Of a stretch of DNA of 64,000 nucleotides, positions 37,938-45,755 are shown in pieces (positions within the stretch are counted from its first letter, which is position 1; every line of letters starts with the position of its first letter). The position numbers and the translations under genes were made by a program. The stretch comes from Candidatus Methylopumilus universalis (GTDB lineage: Bacteria; Pseudomonadota; Gammaproteobacteria; Burkholderiales; Methylophilaceae), in contig CAMCXI010000006.1 of assembly GCA_945883335.1 (NCBI GenBank), positions 25,343 through 89,342 on the forward strand. The letters run 5' to 3'. Under the pieces are notes generated by a model that saw only the letters and a list, made by a program, of their open reading frames with translations, did not search any database and was not told where the DNA came from.

Positions 37938-38026
37938 TTGACTTAAATAATCCTAATTATTGATAGAATGCTATTATCTATCAAGCATAACGTGTTAATT
38001 GAGCGCCAACTAGGCGCTCTTTTTTT
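37938..38026 (+). ncRNA. Candidate leader or small RNA ending in a terminator just before nhaA
   Basis: TTGACT (37938-37943) and TAGAAT (37964-37969, 20-bp spacer, not ideal) could start a short transcript that ends at GAGCGCC-AACTA-GGCGCTC plus seven T (38001-38026). No plus-strand gene lies between mfd and this terminator, so it must end mfd read-through, a separate RNA, or a leader of nhaA, whose ATG is 30 bp beyond. TGATAG and CTATCA (37961-37983) form another small stem. The terminator is certain; the RNA is an inference. Confidence 0.4.
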
Positions 38027-38055
38027 GCTCATCAATTACTTAGCAAAGGTACTTA

Positions 38056-39210
38056 ATGATTAATAGTCGCTTTCAACTATCTGACACCTTCAATCAATTT
38101 TTTGAATCAGAAAAATCAGGTGGTTTAGCACTTATTGCGGTCACCCTCATTTCACTTTTTTTGGCAAACTCATCAATTGGCGCCAGCTATGTGAACTTTT
38201 GGGATAGCAAGCTATTAGGCTTAAGTATCTCAGAATGGATTAACGATGGCTTGATGGCAATATTTTTCCTGCTGATTGGTTTGGAACTGGAGCGTGAAAT
38301 ATATACAGGTGAATTATCAAGCCCAAAGAATGCATCTTTACCTTTCTTTGCCGCCTTGGGTGGCATGATTATTCCTGCTGTCATCCACTACTTTTTTAAC
38401 TATGGCACACCTACGCAAGATGGTGCTGGCATACCTATGGCTACTGACATTGCCTTTGCGTTGGGCGTATTGGCATTACTCGGAAACAAAACACCACCAG
38501 CACTGAAGGTCTTTGTTGTAGCTTTTGCTGTGATTGACGACTTAGGTGCGATTGTAGTGATTGGCATGTTTTATTCTCATGATGTTTTTGCTTACTACCT
38601 TCTCGCTGCGATGGCAGTTTGGGTAGGTCTCATAGTGCTTAACAATCGTCGTGTCATGTCTCTATATCCTTATGTGCTTGGTGGCATCTTGCTTTGGTTC
38701 TTAATGCTTAAATCAGGCGTACATCCAACTATCGCAGGCGTTATGCTCGCTTTCGCTATTCCATTTACCAGTCAACTTAAAGAGCAGACATCACCCTCTT
38801 ATAAGTTAGAAAAAATACTCCACAAACCAGCTGCTTTTTTAATTTTGCCACTATTCGCATTAGCCAATACAGCGATAATCTTTGAAGGAAATTTATCTGA
38901 TTACATCAACACAGCGAACTTTGTTGGAATTTCGTTAGGATTGATTATCGGTAAGCCTCTTGGCGTTATGCTTTTCAGCTTTATTGGAATTACGCTAGGC
39001 TTTTCTAAGCTACCCGCTGGAGTGAAATGGAGTCACTTATTAGGTGCTGGCATTTTGGGTGGTATCGGTTTTACGATGTCGATATTCATTACCAACTTAG
39101 CATTCCAAGATTTACAAACAACCATCAACGCTTCAAAAATAGCCATTATGTTTGCGTCTTTGACCGCAGGATTAATTGGTTTTATATGGCTAAAATACAG
39201 AACTAGTTAA
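38056..39210 (+). CDS. nhaA: Na+/H+ antiporter NhaA
   Basis: 384 residues, about 12 TM segments. The start MINSRFQLSDTFNQFFESEKSGG is typical. Ion-binding aspartates are visible: Asp131 in MATDIAFALG and Asp161-Asp162 in AVIDDLGAIVVIGMFY. Further marks are NDGLMAIFFLLIGLELERE and the C-terminal HLLGAGILGGIGFTMSIFI. It exports sodium in exchange for protons at the inner membrane. Preceded by a terminator-bearing leader (see 37938-38026), which hints at attenuation. It opens a stretch that is AT-richer than its surroundings. Confidence 0.96.
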   Translation: MINSRFQLSDTFNQFFESEKSGGLALIAVTLISLFLANSSIGASYVNFWDSKLLGLSISEWINDGLMAIFFLLIGLELEREIYTGELSSPKNASLPFFAALGGMIIPAVIHYFFNYGTPTQDGAGIPMATDIAFALGVLALLGNKTPPALKVFVVAFAVIDDLGAIVVIGMFYSHDVFAYYLLAAMAVWVGLIVLNNRRVMSLYPYVLGGILLWFLMLKSGVHPTIAGVMLAFAIPFTSQLKEQTSPSYKLEKILHKPAAFLILPLFALANTAIIFEGNLSDYINTANFVGISLGLIIGKPLGVMLFSFIGITLGFSKLPAGVKWSHLLGAGILGGIGFTMSIFITNLAFQDLQTTINASKIAIMFASLTAGLIGFIWLKYRTS

Positions 39211-39223
39211 TGGGAGGAAAATC

Positions 39224-39598
39224 ATGAAGTCTGAACTCATAACATTGGCATCACTTTTACTTTTGGTTTTTTCACCCAAAATTGCTTACGCAGAATTGCT
39301 GACCTTTGAATGTGTTTTCACTGAGTATTCAGATGAACGAGGTAAACACAATTACAGCAAAGCGCATACCTTTAAGATTTTTTGGGATAAAGCAATAAAC
39401 AAAGCCTCTCAACAAACAAAATACAAATCGGTAAATCTTAGGGTAGCGGATGGGCAAGATATGGTAAGTTTTATTGATACAGCTAGTAATGGCGATGTTG
39501 TGGTTACATCAATATATAAGATAAAAGCTATGGCAGTCCAAAGTCGGAATGTTTTTGCTTTTCCCTCACAAGCATATGGTCAATGCGCTATTGACTAG
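39224..39598 (+). CDS. Small secreted protein of unknown function
   Basis: 124 residues; ATG 13 bp after the nhaA stop, with GGGAGGAAAATC as ribosome site, so probably co-transcribed with nhaA. A signal peptide runs to about residue 23 (LASLLLLVFSPKIAYA, then ELLTFEC). The mature part has one Cys near each end (FECVF and YGQCAID), likely a disulfide, and alternating beta-type segments. I know no family for it. AT-rich codon use like its neighbours. Confidence 0.65.
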   Translation: MKSELITLASLLLLVFSPKIAYAELLTFECVFTEYSDERGKHNYSKAHTFKIFWDKAINKASQQTKYKSVNLRVADGQDMVSFIDTASNGDVVVTSIYKIKAMAVQSRNVFAFPSQAYGQCAID

Positions 39599-39610
39599 CA
39601 AACTTGAATC

Positions 39611-39724
39611 ATGAAATTAAAAACAGCATTACTGGTGGCAATAATAACTATATTTTTAGTAACGATTGGACTTCCCAAAGTTTCTGAAATCTCCATTAAA
39701 AACTTTCAAAAGAATCAGCTCTAA
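39611..39724 (+). pseudogene. Membrane-anchor fragment, probably the original start of the M23 peptidase
   Basis: ATG at 39611 opens 37 codons: MKLKTALLVAIITIFLVTIG, then LPKVSEISIKNFQKNQL and stop. The first 20 residues are a signal anchor. The peptidase frame (39666 onward) overlaps it in a different phase, and has no export signal of its own. A single-base indel around 39650-39700 would join the two into an ordinary anchored M23 peptidase. Confidence 0.45.
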
Positions 39725-40175
39725 TTTTTCAATGTCTAGAAATCATCCAATTTTATTTAAAAAACGTCATCACAAAGGTATGGATTTCGCAGCAAAAGCA
39801 GGTACAGAAGTAATGGCTGTTGCAGATGGAAAAGTTTTGGTTAAAGGACATTTAGGATCTTTCGGTAATTTAATATCTCTTTCTCATGAAAATAACAAAG
39901 AGACTCGGTATGGTCATTTATTGAAATTTTCACCAAATATTAAAATTGGCGACAAATTTAAAAAGGGTCAAGTGATAGGGTATGTAGGCATTACAGGATT
40001 AGCAACAGCACCTCACCTGCACTTCGAGTTTATTCAGAATGGAAAGCAGATCGACCCAAGAAAAATGCTCTCTGCAAAATACATATTTGATGTTGTTGAG
40101 AAGAAGAAATTTGATGAAAGTGTATCAAAATATTTTGAAGTAATTGATAACTTTAAAAGTTTCCAAAATATCTAA
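39666..40175 (+). CDS. M23-family (LytM) peptidase, probably frame-broken at the N-terminus
   Basis: 169 residues from a TTG. The domain is complete: RISSNFSMSRNHPILFKKRH, zinc ligands His36 and Asp40 in HHKGMDFAAKAGTEV, GLATAPHLHFEF with His117 and His119, and RYGHL. M23 enzymes cut peptidoglycan cross-bridges or, when degenerate, activate amidases; they act outside the cytoplasm, so an exported N-terminus is expected. Here the anchor is encoded in another frame just upstream (39611-39724). This could be a sequencing error, a recent pseudogene or frameshifting. Convergent with the antiporter gene, 2 bp between stops. AT-rich. Confidence 0.65.
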   Translation: MDFPKFLKSPLKTFKRISSNFSMSRNHPILFKKRHHKGMDFAAKAGTEVMAVADGKVLVKGHLGSFGNLISLSHENNKETRYGHLLKFSPNIKIGDKFKKGQVIGYVGITGLATAPHLHFEFIQNGKQIDPRKMLSAKYIFDVVEKKKFDESVSKYFEVIDNFKSFQNI

Positions 40176-40177
40176 AT

Positions 40178-41323
40178 TTAAGTCAAATCGAATTTGTATG
40201 GCTTTGGTAGTACCCATATTGGAATAAGCGTTGAAATACATGCGTAAATTAAAAGCCCCCCAAACAAGTCATCAGTTAGATCAAATCTTTCGTGAAGTAT
40301 TGTAGAAATAACTAAAGTGAAAATTAGGGTTGGTGTTAAAGCTGCGGAAACTCTAAAAGCACTTATCCATTGATCTCCGTGCATAATTACTCGTTGAATA
40401 GTAACTGATGCTATTCTTAGTGGAATTAACACGGCTGATATGGCTAAGCCTAGCCATAGGGCACTGAAGTTGAATGCACCATGTGGCACTTTCATACCAC
40501 TATAAAAAAAATAAAATGGAACAAAGAAAGTTGCAAAAAGTTTTACTGCATTAAGATTATTTTCAGAGGCTAAATTTGGTAGTCTTTCTCTTAATTGGCT
40601 GGCAACTATACCGGCAATAAAAGCGCCTACAAGGTAATAAACACCAATTTGTTTAGTGATGTATGCAGCAATAATTCCAACCACTATTAACAGTGAAAAT
40701 TCAGAGTTGGGAGCATAGGGGATTACATATTTATTTAGGAGTATAAAAAGGACGGGTAATCCAAAAATAATTAGTAAAAGAATCCCCATCGAGAAAGATA
40801 GGGTATTTAAGCTTTCAGATTTCAATATAAAAAAAAGTAGAGATAGGGCAAGAATCTCTCCCGCAATTGCTTTACTTGTAACCCAAAAACGCTCTTGCGA
40901 ATTCAAACCAATTGTTGGCAGAGAATCCAAAATGAAACCAGTTGATGGTGTTAATACAGCCAAAGCTATTAATCCAGATGTCTGCCAAGTTAAATTGAAA
41001 AAGTGAACTCCTATCCAAACCCATAAAGCTAAGATTAAGCTCCGTATAAGTAAGTGACTTATTAAAGCTTTTGCGGAAACTTTAAGGCTGGAAACATTTA
41101 CTTCAAGCCCAGCAAAAAGAAAAAGAGATGAAATACCTAGTATTGCTAATAAACCTATAACAGGGTCCTGAATATATTCTATTGAAGCAAAGCTTACTAA
41201 GATCCCGAGCCCAAAAGATGTAAGTGGAGCGGGCACTTTAAATCTCTGAATTATTTTAGGTATTAGAATTATTGTAAGAATGACTGAGATATACATCAGT
41301 TGTGATCTAACAATTGCGTCCAT
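40178..41323 (-). CDS. CPA2-family cation:proton antiporter
   Basis: 381 residues, about 12 hydrophobic segments. Family features include RFKVPAPLTSFGLGILVS, LGISSLFLFAGLEVN (the TM3 GLE-type stretch), LAVLTPSTGFILDSLPTIG and the second half YLVGAFIAGIVASQLRERLP, SALWLGLAISAVLIP. There is no C-terminal TrkA-N domain, so it resembles the bare transporter cores rather than KefB/KefC. It probably exchanges Na+ or K+ for H+ at the inner membrane; the ion cannot be told. Together with nhaA it makes a small ion-homeostasis cluster in AT-rich DNA. Confidence 0.85.
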   Translation of the reverse strand: MDAIVRSQLMYISVILTIILIPKIIQRFKVPAPLTSFGLGILVSFASIEYIQDPVIGLLAILGISSLFLFAGLEVNVSSLKVSAKALISHLLIRSLILALWVWIGVHFFNLTWQTSGLIALAVLTPSTGFILDSLPTIGLNSQERFWVTSKAIAGEILALSLLFFILKSESLNTLSFSMGILLLIIFGLPVLFILLNKYVIPYAPNSEFSLLIVVGIIAAYITKQIGVYYLVGAFIAGIVASQLRERLPNLASENNLNAVKLFATFFVPFYFFYSGMKVPHGAFNFSALWLGLAISAVLIPLRIASVTIQRVIMHGDQWISAFRVSAALTPTLIFTLVISTILHERFDLTDDLFGGLLIYACISTLIPIWVLPKPYKFDLT

Positions 41324-41680
41324 TTTTTACTTTCATTAATATGTGAATCGACCCGTTTAAGTTAGAGACTTTTGCGGATGTACTTGCGTTCTTTTTCAAG
41401 CCATAATCGGAAATGCCAATAGTTGCCACGCTTGTATATAATCTCGTCATCAAAAATAAGCACTTAATCTAATTTAAAATGTTGTTTTTTAAGTGTCATA
41501 ATTTATGAAAGTTACACAAAAATTGGCAAAAAAATCTGCGCGTAACTTCCTGTGTAACTGTAAATTCAAAAACCTTAAAAATCAATAACTTTAAAATAGC
41601 GTGAAACTTTTGTGTAACTAAATTTTGCAATAAAATCATAAAGTTATTAATAATAAAATATAATGAAAGAGTTCATATAA
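41324..41680. repeat. Repeat-bearing intergenic region upstream of dedA
   Basis: No gene is seen in these 357 bp. GTTACACAAAA (41511-41521) is inverted as TTTTGTGTAAC (41608-41618), and a diverged direct repeat of about 22 bp reads GCGCGTAACTTCCTGTGTAACT (41538-41559, given in two parts: GCGCGTAACTT then CCTGTGTAACT) and GCGTGAAACTTTTGTGTAAC (from 41599). The word TGTGTAAC thus occurs three times. Regulatory sites for dedA or for the antiporter are possible. Confidence 0.45.
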
Positions 41681-42289
41681 ATGCTAGAAAAAATCATGGC
41701 AATTTTAGCCACTTGGATTATGGGCGTGATTTCTTCACTAGGTTACAGCGGCGTGATCTTGCTCATGGCGATCGAGTCTGCCTGCATTCCACTCCCTTCT
41801 GAAATCATCATGCCATTTGCTGGTTTTTTGGTGTTTAAGGGTGAAATGACCCTTTGGGGCGTTGCTTTGGCTGGCGCATTTGGCTGTGTCGTGGGCTCAA
41901 TTCCTGCTTACTATTTAGGCATGTACGGTGGCAGACCTTTAGTAGAAAAATATGGAAAATGGGTGCTTATTTCAGCCAAAGATTTAAATTGGGCAGACCA
42001 AGCTTTTGCAAAACACGGTGAGATTATTATTTTCATCGGCCGACTACTGCCCGCTGTCCGCACTTTTATTGCGTTCCCAGCAGGGGTAGCGCGGATGAAT
42101 ATGACGAAGTTTATTACTTACACGTTTGTGGGCTCACTGATTTGGTGCTACTTATTAGCGCTGGCGGGTTTTACTGCAGGTGAGCATTGGGAAAGCTTAA
42201 AAGAATATTTCCACGAGTTTCATTATCTAATTGCAGGCGCTGGCTTAATCTTTGTGATTTGGTACGTTAGAAGACACTTTAAGGAATAA
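41681..42289 (+). CDS. DedA-family membrane protein
   Basis: 202 residues with about five hydrophobic segments. Family marks are ESACIPLPSEIIMPFAGFL, GSIPAYYLGMYGGRP and the signature FIGRLLPAVRTFIAFPAGVARM with its conserved Arg residues, then FVGSLIWCYLLALAGF. DedA/PetA-type proteins are undecaprenyl-phosphate or phospholipid flippases, or support envelope and proton-motive-force maintenance. ATG start; the gene is convergent with addA, 4 bp apart. Which lipid it handles is unknown. Confidence 0.9.
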   Translation: MLEKIMAILATWIMGVISSLGYSGVILLMAIESACIPLPSEIIMPFAGFLVFKGEMTLWGVALAGAFGCVVGSIPAYYLGMYGGRPLVEKYGKWVLISAKDLNWADQAFAKHGEIIIFIGRLLPAVRTFIAFPAGVARMNMTKFITYTFVGSLIWCYLLALAGFTAGEHWESLKEYFHEFHYLIAGAGLIFVIWYVRRHFKE

Positions 42290-42293
42290 CAAG

Positions 42294-45200
42294 CTACAAA
42301 GTCACTAGCCGGCCAATACTCACAAAGTAAATCGCTAGCTGGATACTTAAACCCTCATCAGCAAACAAGACCGCATAGCCCTCAATCTGCTGACGGTAAG
42401 CTTGAGCGGCTTGCTTTAGATTGGCTTCATCAAGGCTATTTTTGAAAGTGATAGTTTTGTAATCGACGATCCAGCGCACGCCATCTTCAATAAACGTACA
42501 GTCGATAATTTTTTTACGCACCTGCGCTGTATCATCTCCAATACTTTCAATTTCAAGCTCATTACTTGCAGTCTCTCGGCTTTGCAATACCCATTGCCCA
42601 TGGGGACTTTGTAAGGTGGTTTTAAGCAAAGCCAATACTGCATCTGCACCCTGATTAGCAGCACTCATGGCATAGCTCTGCCCTGTAAACCAGCGTTGCA
42701 TCGCAAGCTTTAATGGCTCAAGCCGGCTTAAAGGCCAGGCATCCAAGCCTTGCTTCGCAATTAACTCCAAATAGCGATGTGTCAGCGTGCCAATATCAGC
42801 CTCCAAGACTAGAACGTCATCATTTTCGTCTTCATCCGATTTGCTGCCAGATTGAATGCCAGCTTGGCTTTGCTGAGTTTCATACGTGACTTCAGCTTGC
42901 AATAGACTTGGCACCGCTGGATGGCTTAACCGGACTAATTTAGGCACAAAGTCTTGAAGTTGGGTGCTTAATTGGCTGCCTGATTGCTTAGGGCGTTCGC
43001 TTTGTTCTCGCGCTAATTTCTCTTTGCTAAATTCACCTGCGACCACCGGCCACAAAATCTCTAGAAATGTATTTTTCTTAGGAAGAAATTCACCATCTTT
43101 ATTGGGGCTGACAGCGCCTAAAAGATGTAAACACCGCTCAGCACGAGTCACTGCAACATAAAGCACGCGGGCGTCTTCATAATCGGCACGCTGTTTTTCT
43201 AACGATTTTAAATAGTCATAGATGCTGACTTGCTCAGCTTTATTTTTGGATTTTGGAATGAATGGCGCAACCACTAAATCGACATCCGCAACGTCATCCT
43301 CATGAGACTCCCTCGCCACTTCTTCCCACATCAACAATGGCTGCTCGCCGCCGCCCGTGGTCTTATCCAGCCCCGGCAGAATAACCGTATCAAACTCCAA
43401 GCCTTTGGATTTATGGATGGTCATAAATTGCAAAGTATCAGGCGCTTTTGCATTGGGCGCGGCGTAGAGCTTTTCAACTTCAATTGCTAATTGTTCAGTC
43501 GAGAACTGCCCCGCCGTTTCCATCTTATCGATACGCTCAAAGAACGCTTGCACATCGCGCACATCGCCCACATCCCACAAACAAGCCGGGCCGCCTAACA
43601 TGAGCCATACGCCGTGCACCCAGCGGCTAGTTGCCATGCGGCCGCGATGGTGCAAAGCTTCTTGCATCACATCACGCACATGTAATAAACGCTGACGACC
43701 ATCCTCGCTTAATTTATTCACATGCACTTCATCATGCATTAAATCGAGGACGGTACGATATTGATCACGCCCCACAAGATGATGCAAATCCTCTAAACTC
43801 AAGCCGCACCAAGGCGCACGCAAAATAGCTAACCAATGCACCCGGTCAGCCCGTTGATGTAAGGCGTTCGTGAGCGAAAGTAAATCTTGCACGACTTGGC
43901 GATTAGCGAGCTCTTCAATCTCAACCGCTTGAAATGGAATATCAGAATGATTACGGCGAATCTCGGCTACCAGTGCATGCAAATGGCGACGGGCGCGCAC
44001 TAATACGGCGATTTTTCGCGTTGGATTTTCAGCCCAAGTGGCTTTAATAATCTCAATAATTTTGTTAGCTTCTTGCTGACGAACATCCGTCAACGCAACC
44101 CCCTCGTCAAGGTCTTCATCTGTATCACTTTGGATACTACCATCGAGCATGGCGTGCACTTTAACGCCAGCACCCGCTGGCGGACGCTCTTTAGGAACAA
44201 ACCTGCGATACTTAATTGCCCCTCTTGAAACACTATCTTCAGCAGGAAATACTTGTAAGAACGCATCATTCACCCATTTAATCACGTCCTCATGTGAGCG
44301 ATTGTTTCGCCAAAGCTTGAGCGGTGTTAGGGATAAATCGCCTATGCCATGTTTGAGAACACGCAAAAACAGACCAACGTTCGCTTTGCGGAAGCGATAG
44401 ATCGACTGCATTGGATCGCCCACTAAAAATAAGGTGCGTCCATCGCCATCCATCCAGCCTGCGGTAAGCTTTTCTAATAATTTAATTTGGGTTGGGCTGG
44501 TGTCTTGAAACTCATCAACCAGCAGATGCTTAATGCGGTAATCGAGCTTAAGTGCTAAATCGCTAGGCACATCCTCTGCGCCGCCAAGCGCAGATAAAGC
44601 ATTTTGAGAGATCTGGACAAAATCGACTTCTTTATTGCGCTGAAATGCCATCCAAAGTTCGGCTGAGGCGATTTTAAGCAGCTCAGCAAAGACAGCAACA
44701 ATCTCGCTACTTTGTGCATCATATTTTGGATTGGGTAAGCGTCGAACTTGAGTTATCGCTGCATCAGCGCCGGAAATTTGCTGTAACTCTCCCACAAACT
44801 TTTCAAACATATCTTTAAATGCTTGACCTGCTTCACCCGCAGGAAAGCCTTCCGTTTTAGTCACCCTAGCTCTAAATGTGCCTGAACCAGTTAGCAGAAG
44901 TTCCGCCACTGCCCGCCACATATCAAGCGCCTCTGGCTTAAAGGGAATTGGCGTTTCCCAGTCGCGTAACAAGGCAACGGCCTTATCGCAAGTGAGGTGA
45001 GAAGCTGCATAGCGTGCAATTGGCATCAAGGCTTCTTGCACGGCTTTAGTCATCACCGTCGCAAGGGCTTGCATATCGCCCATGACCAATTGATATAAAG
45101 CGGCTTCAGCTAATGAAGCGTCATTGTGGTTCAACACGTTCTCTTGCCATTGGTCGCGCTTGGCGAGCATGTCTGCGAGCAGTTCATTTAACTTGCTATG

Positions 45201-45755
45201 GTTGTTATCAAAATAACGGAGTGCCTTTTCAATAACTTCACCATGGTCTTTTTCATCAAGATTGGCCAAGGTCTTGGTGGCAGCTTCTTGGTAATAAACC
45301 CTGGCATCATCACGCACCGCTGGTTGTGCGCCAAATCGGCTCAGCAAAGGCATTTGGCGCGCTAAATTTCCGCTTAATGAGTCGATGGTATAGATACGTA
45401 AACGAGATGGTGTAGACAGCAAATTCCATCCTAGCGCATCCGATTTTGCCAATGCTTGCCGGCCTAAATTGAAGGTGGTAATTTTGTGTGTCTCTGGTGG
45501 CTCAACTCCAGAGTTCGCCATGATTAAGCTATCCATAATGCGCTTCTTCATTTCTGAAGCGGCTTTATTGGTAAAGGTAATCGCAATGATTTCTTCGGGC
45601 GAATCAACCGTATCGAGTAATTTCAAATAGCGCTGGGTTAAGAGTTCAGTCTTACCCGCACCCGCTGGCGCTTCCACAATAAACGAGGTGAGATTAAGTG
45701 CAATTTCGCGGTTGGCGGTGTCTTCTAAAAGCAGGTCTTGAGTAAGCTGACTCAT
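42294..45755 (-). CDS. addA: AddA-type helicase-nuclease (UvrD/RecB superfamily)
   Basis: 1153 residues. Superfamily I helicase motifs: Walker A EAPAGAGKTELLTQRYL near residue 30, AITFTNKAASEMKKRI (Ia), LVDEFQDTSPTQ (II), LVGDPMQSIYRFRKANVG (III), TIHKSKGLEFDTVILPG (V) and VLYVAVTRAERCLHLLGA (VI). A PD-(D/E)xK nuclease closes the protein (ADIGTLTHRYLE, then RWIVDYKT). With AddB it processes double-strand breaks for recombination, the role of RecBCD in enterics. It overlaps the addB stop by 4 bp. Confidence 0.9.
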   Translation of the reverse strand: MSQLTQDLLLEDTANREIALNLTSFIVEAPAGAGKTELLTQRYLKLLDTVDSPEEIIAITFTNKAASEMKKRIMDSLIMANSGVEPPETHKITTFNLGRQALAKSDALGWNLLSTPSRLRIYTIDSLSGNLARQMPLLSRFGAQPAVRDDARVYYQEAATKTLANLDEKDHGEVIEKALRYFDNNHSKLNELLADMLAKRDQWQENVLNHNDASLAEAALYQLVMGDMQALATVMTKAVQEALMPIARYAASHLTCDKAVALLRDWETPIPFKPEALDMWRAVAELLLTGSGTFRARVTKTEGFPAGEAGQAFKDMFEKFVGELQQISGADAAITQVRRLPNPKYDAQSSEIVAVFAELLKIASAELWMAFQRNKEVDFVQISQNALSALGGAEDVPSDLALKLDYRIKHLLVDEFQDTSPTQIKLLEKLTAGWMDGDGRTLFLVGDPMQSIYRFRKANVGLFLRVLKHGIGDLSLTPLKLWRNNRSHEDVIKWVNDAFLQVFPAEDSVSRGAIKYRRFVPKERPPAGAGVKVHAMLDGSIQSDTDEDLDEGVALTDVRQQEANKIIEIIKATWAENPTRKIAVLVRARRHLHALVAEIRRNHSDIPFQAVEIEELANRQVVQDLLSLTNALHQRADRVHWLAILRAPWCGLSLEDLHHLVGRDQYRTVLDLMHDEVHVNKLSEDGRQRLLHVRDVMQEALHHRGRMATSRWVHGVWLMLGGPACLWDVGDVRDVQAFFERIDKMETAGQFSTEQLAIEVEKLYAAPNAKAPDTLQFMTIHKSKGLEFDTVILPGLDKTTGGGEQPLLMWEEVARESHEDDVADVDLVVAPFIPKSKNKAEQVSIYDYLKSLEKQRADYEDARVLYVAVTRAERCLHLLGAVSPNKDGEFLPKKNTFLEILWPVVAGEFSKEKLAREQSERPKQSGSQLSTQLQDFVPKLVRLSHPAVPSLLQAEVTYETQQSQAGIQSGSKSDEDENDDVLVLEADIGTLTHRYLELIAKQGLDAWPLSRLEPLKLAMQRWFTGQSYAMSAANQGADAVLALLKTTLQSPHGQWVLQSRETASNELEIESIGDDTAQVRKKIIDCTFIEDGVRWIVDYKTITFKNSLDEANLKQAAQAYRQQIEGYAVLFADEGLSIQLAIYFVSIGRLVTL

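Noticed and set aside
37938-38056. A known Li+ riboswitch (nhaA-I/nhaA-II type) before nhaA
   Set aside because: I could not match the short leader to either motif; kept only as an unassigned leader.
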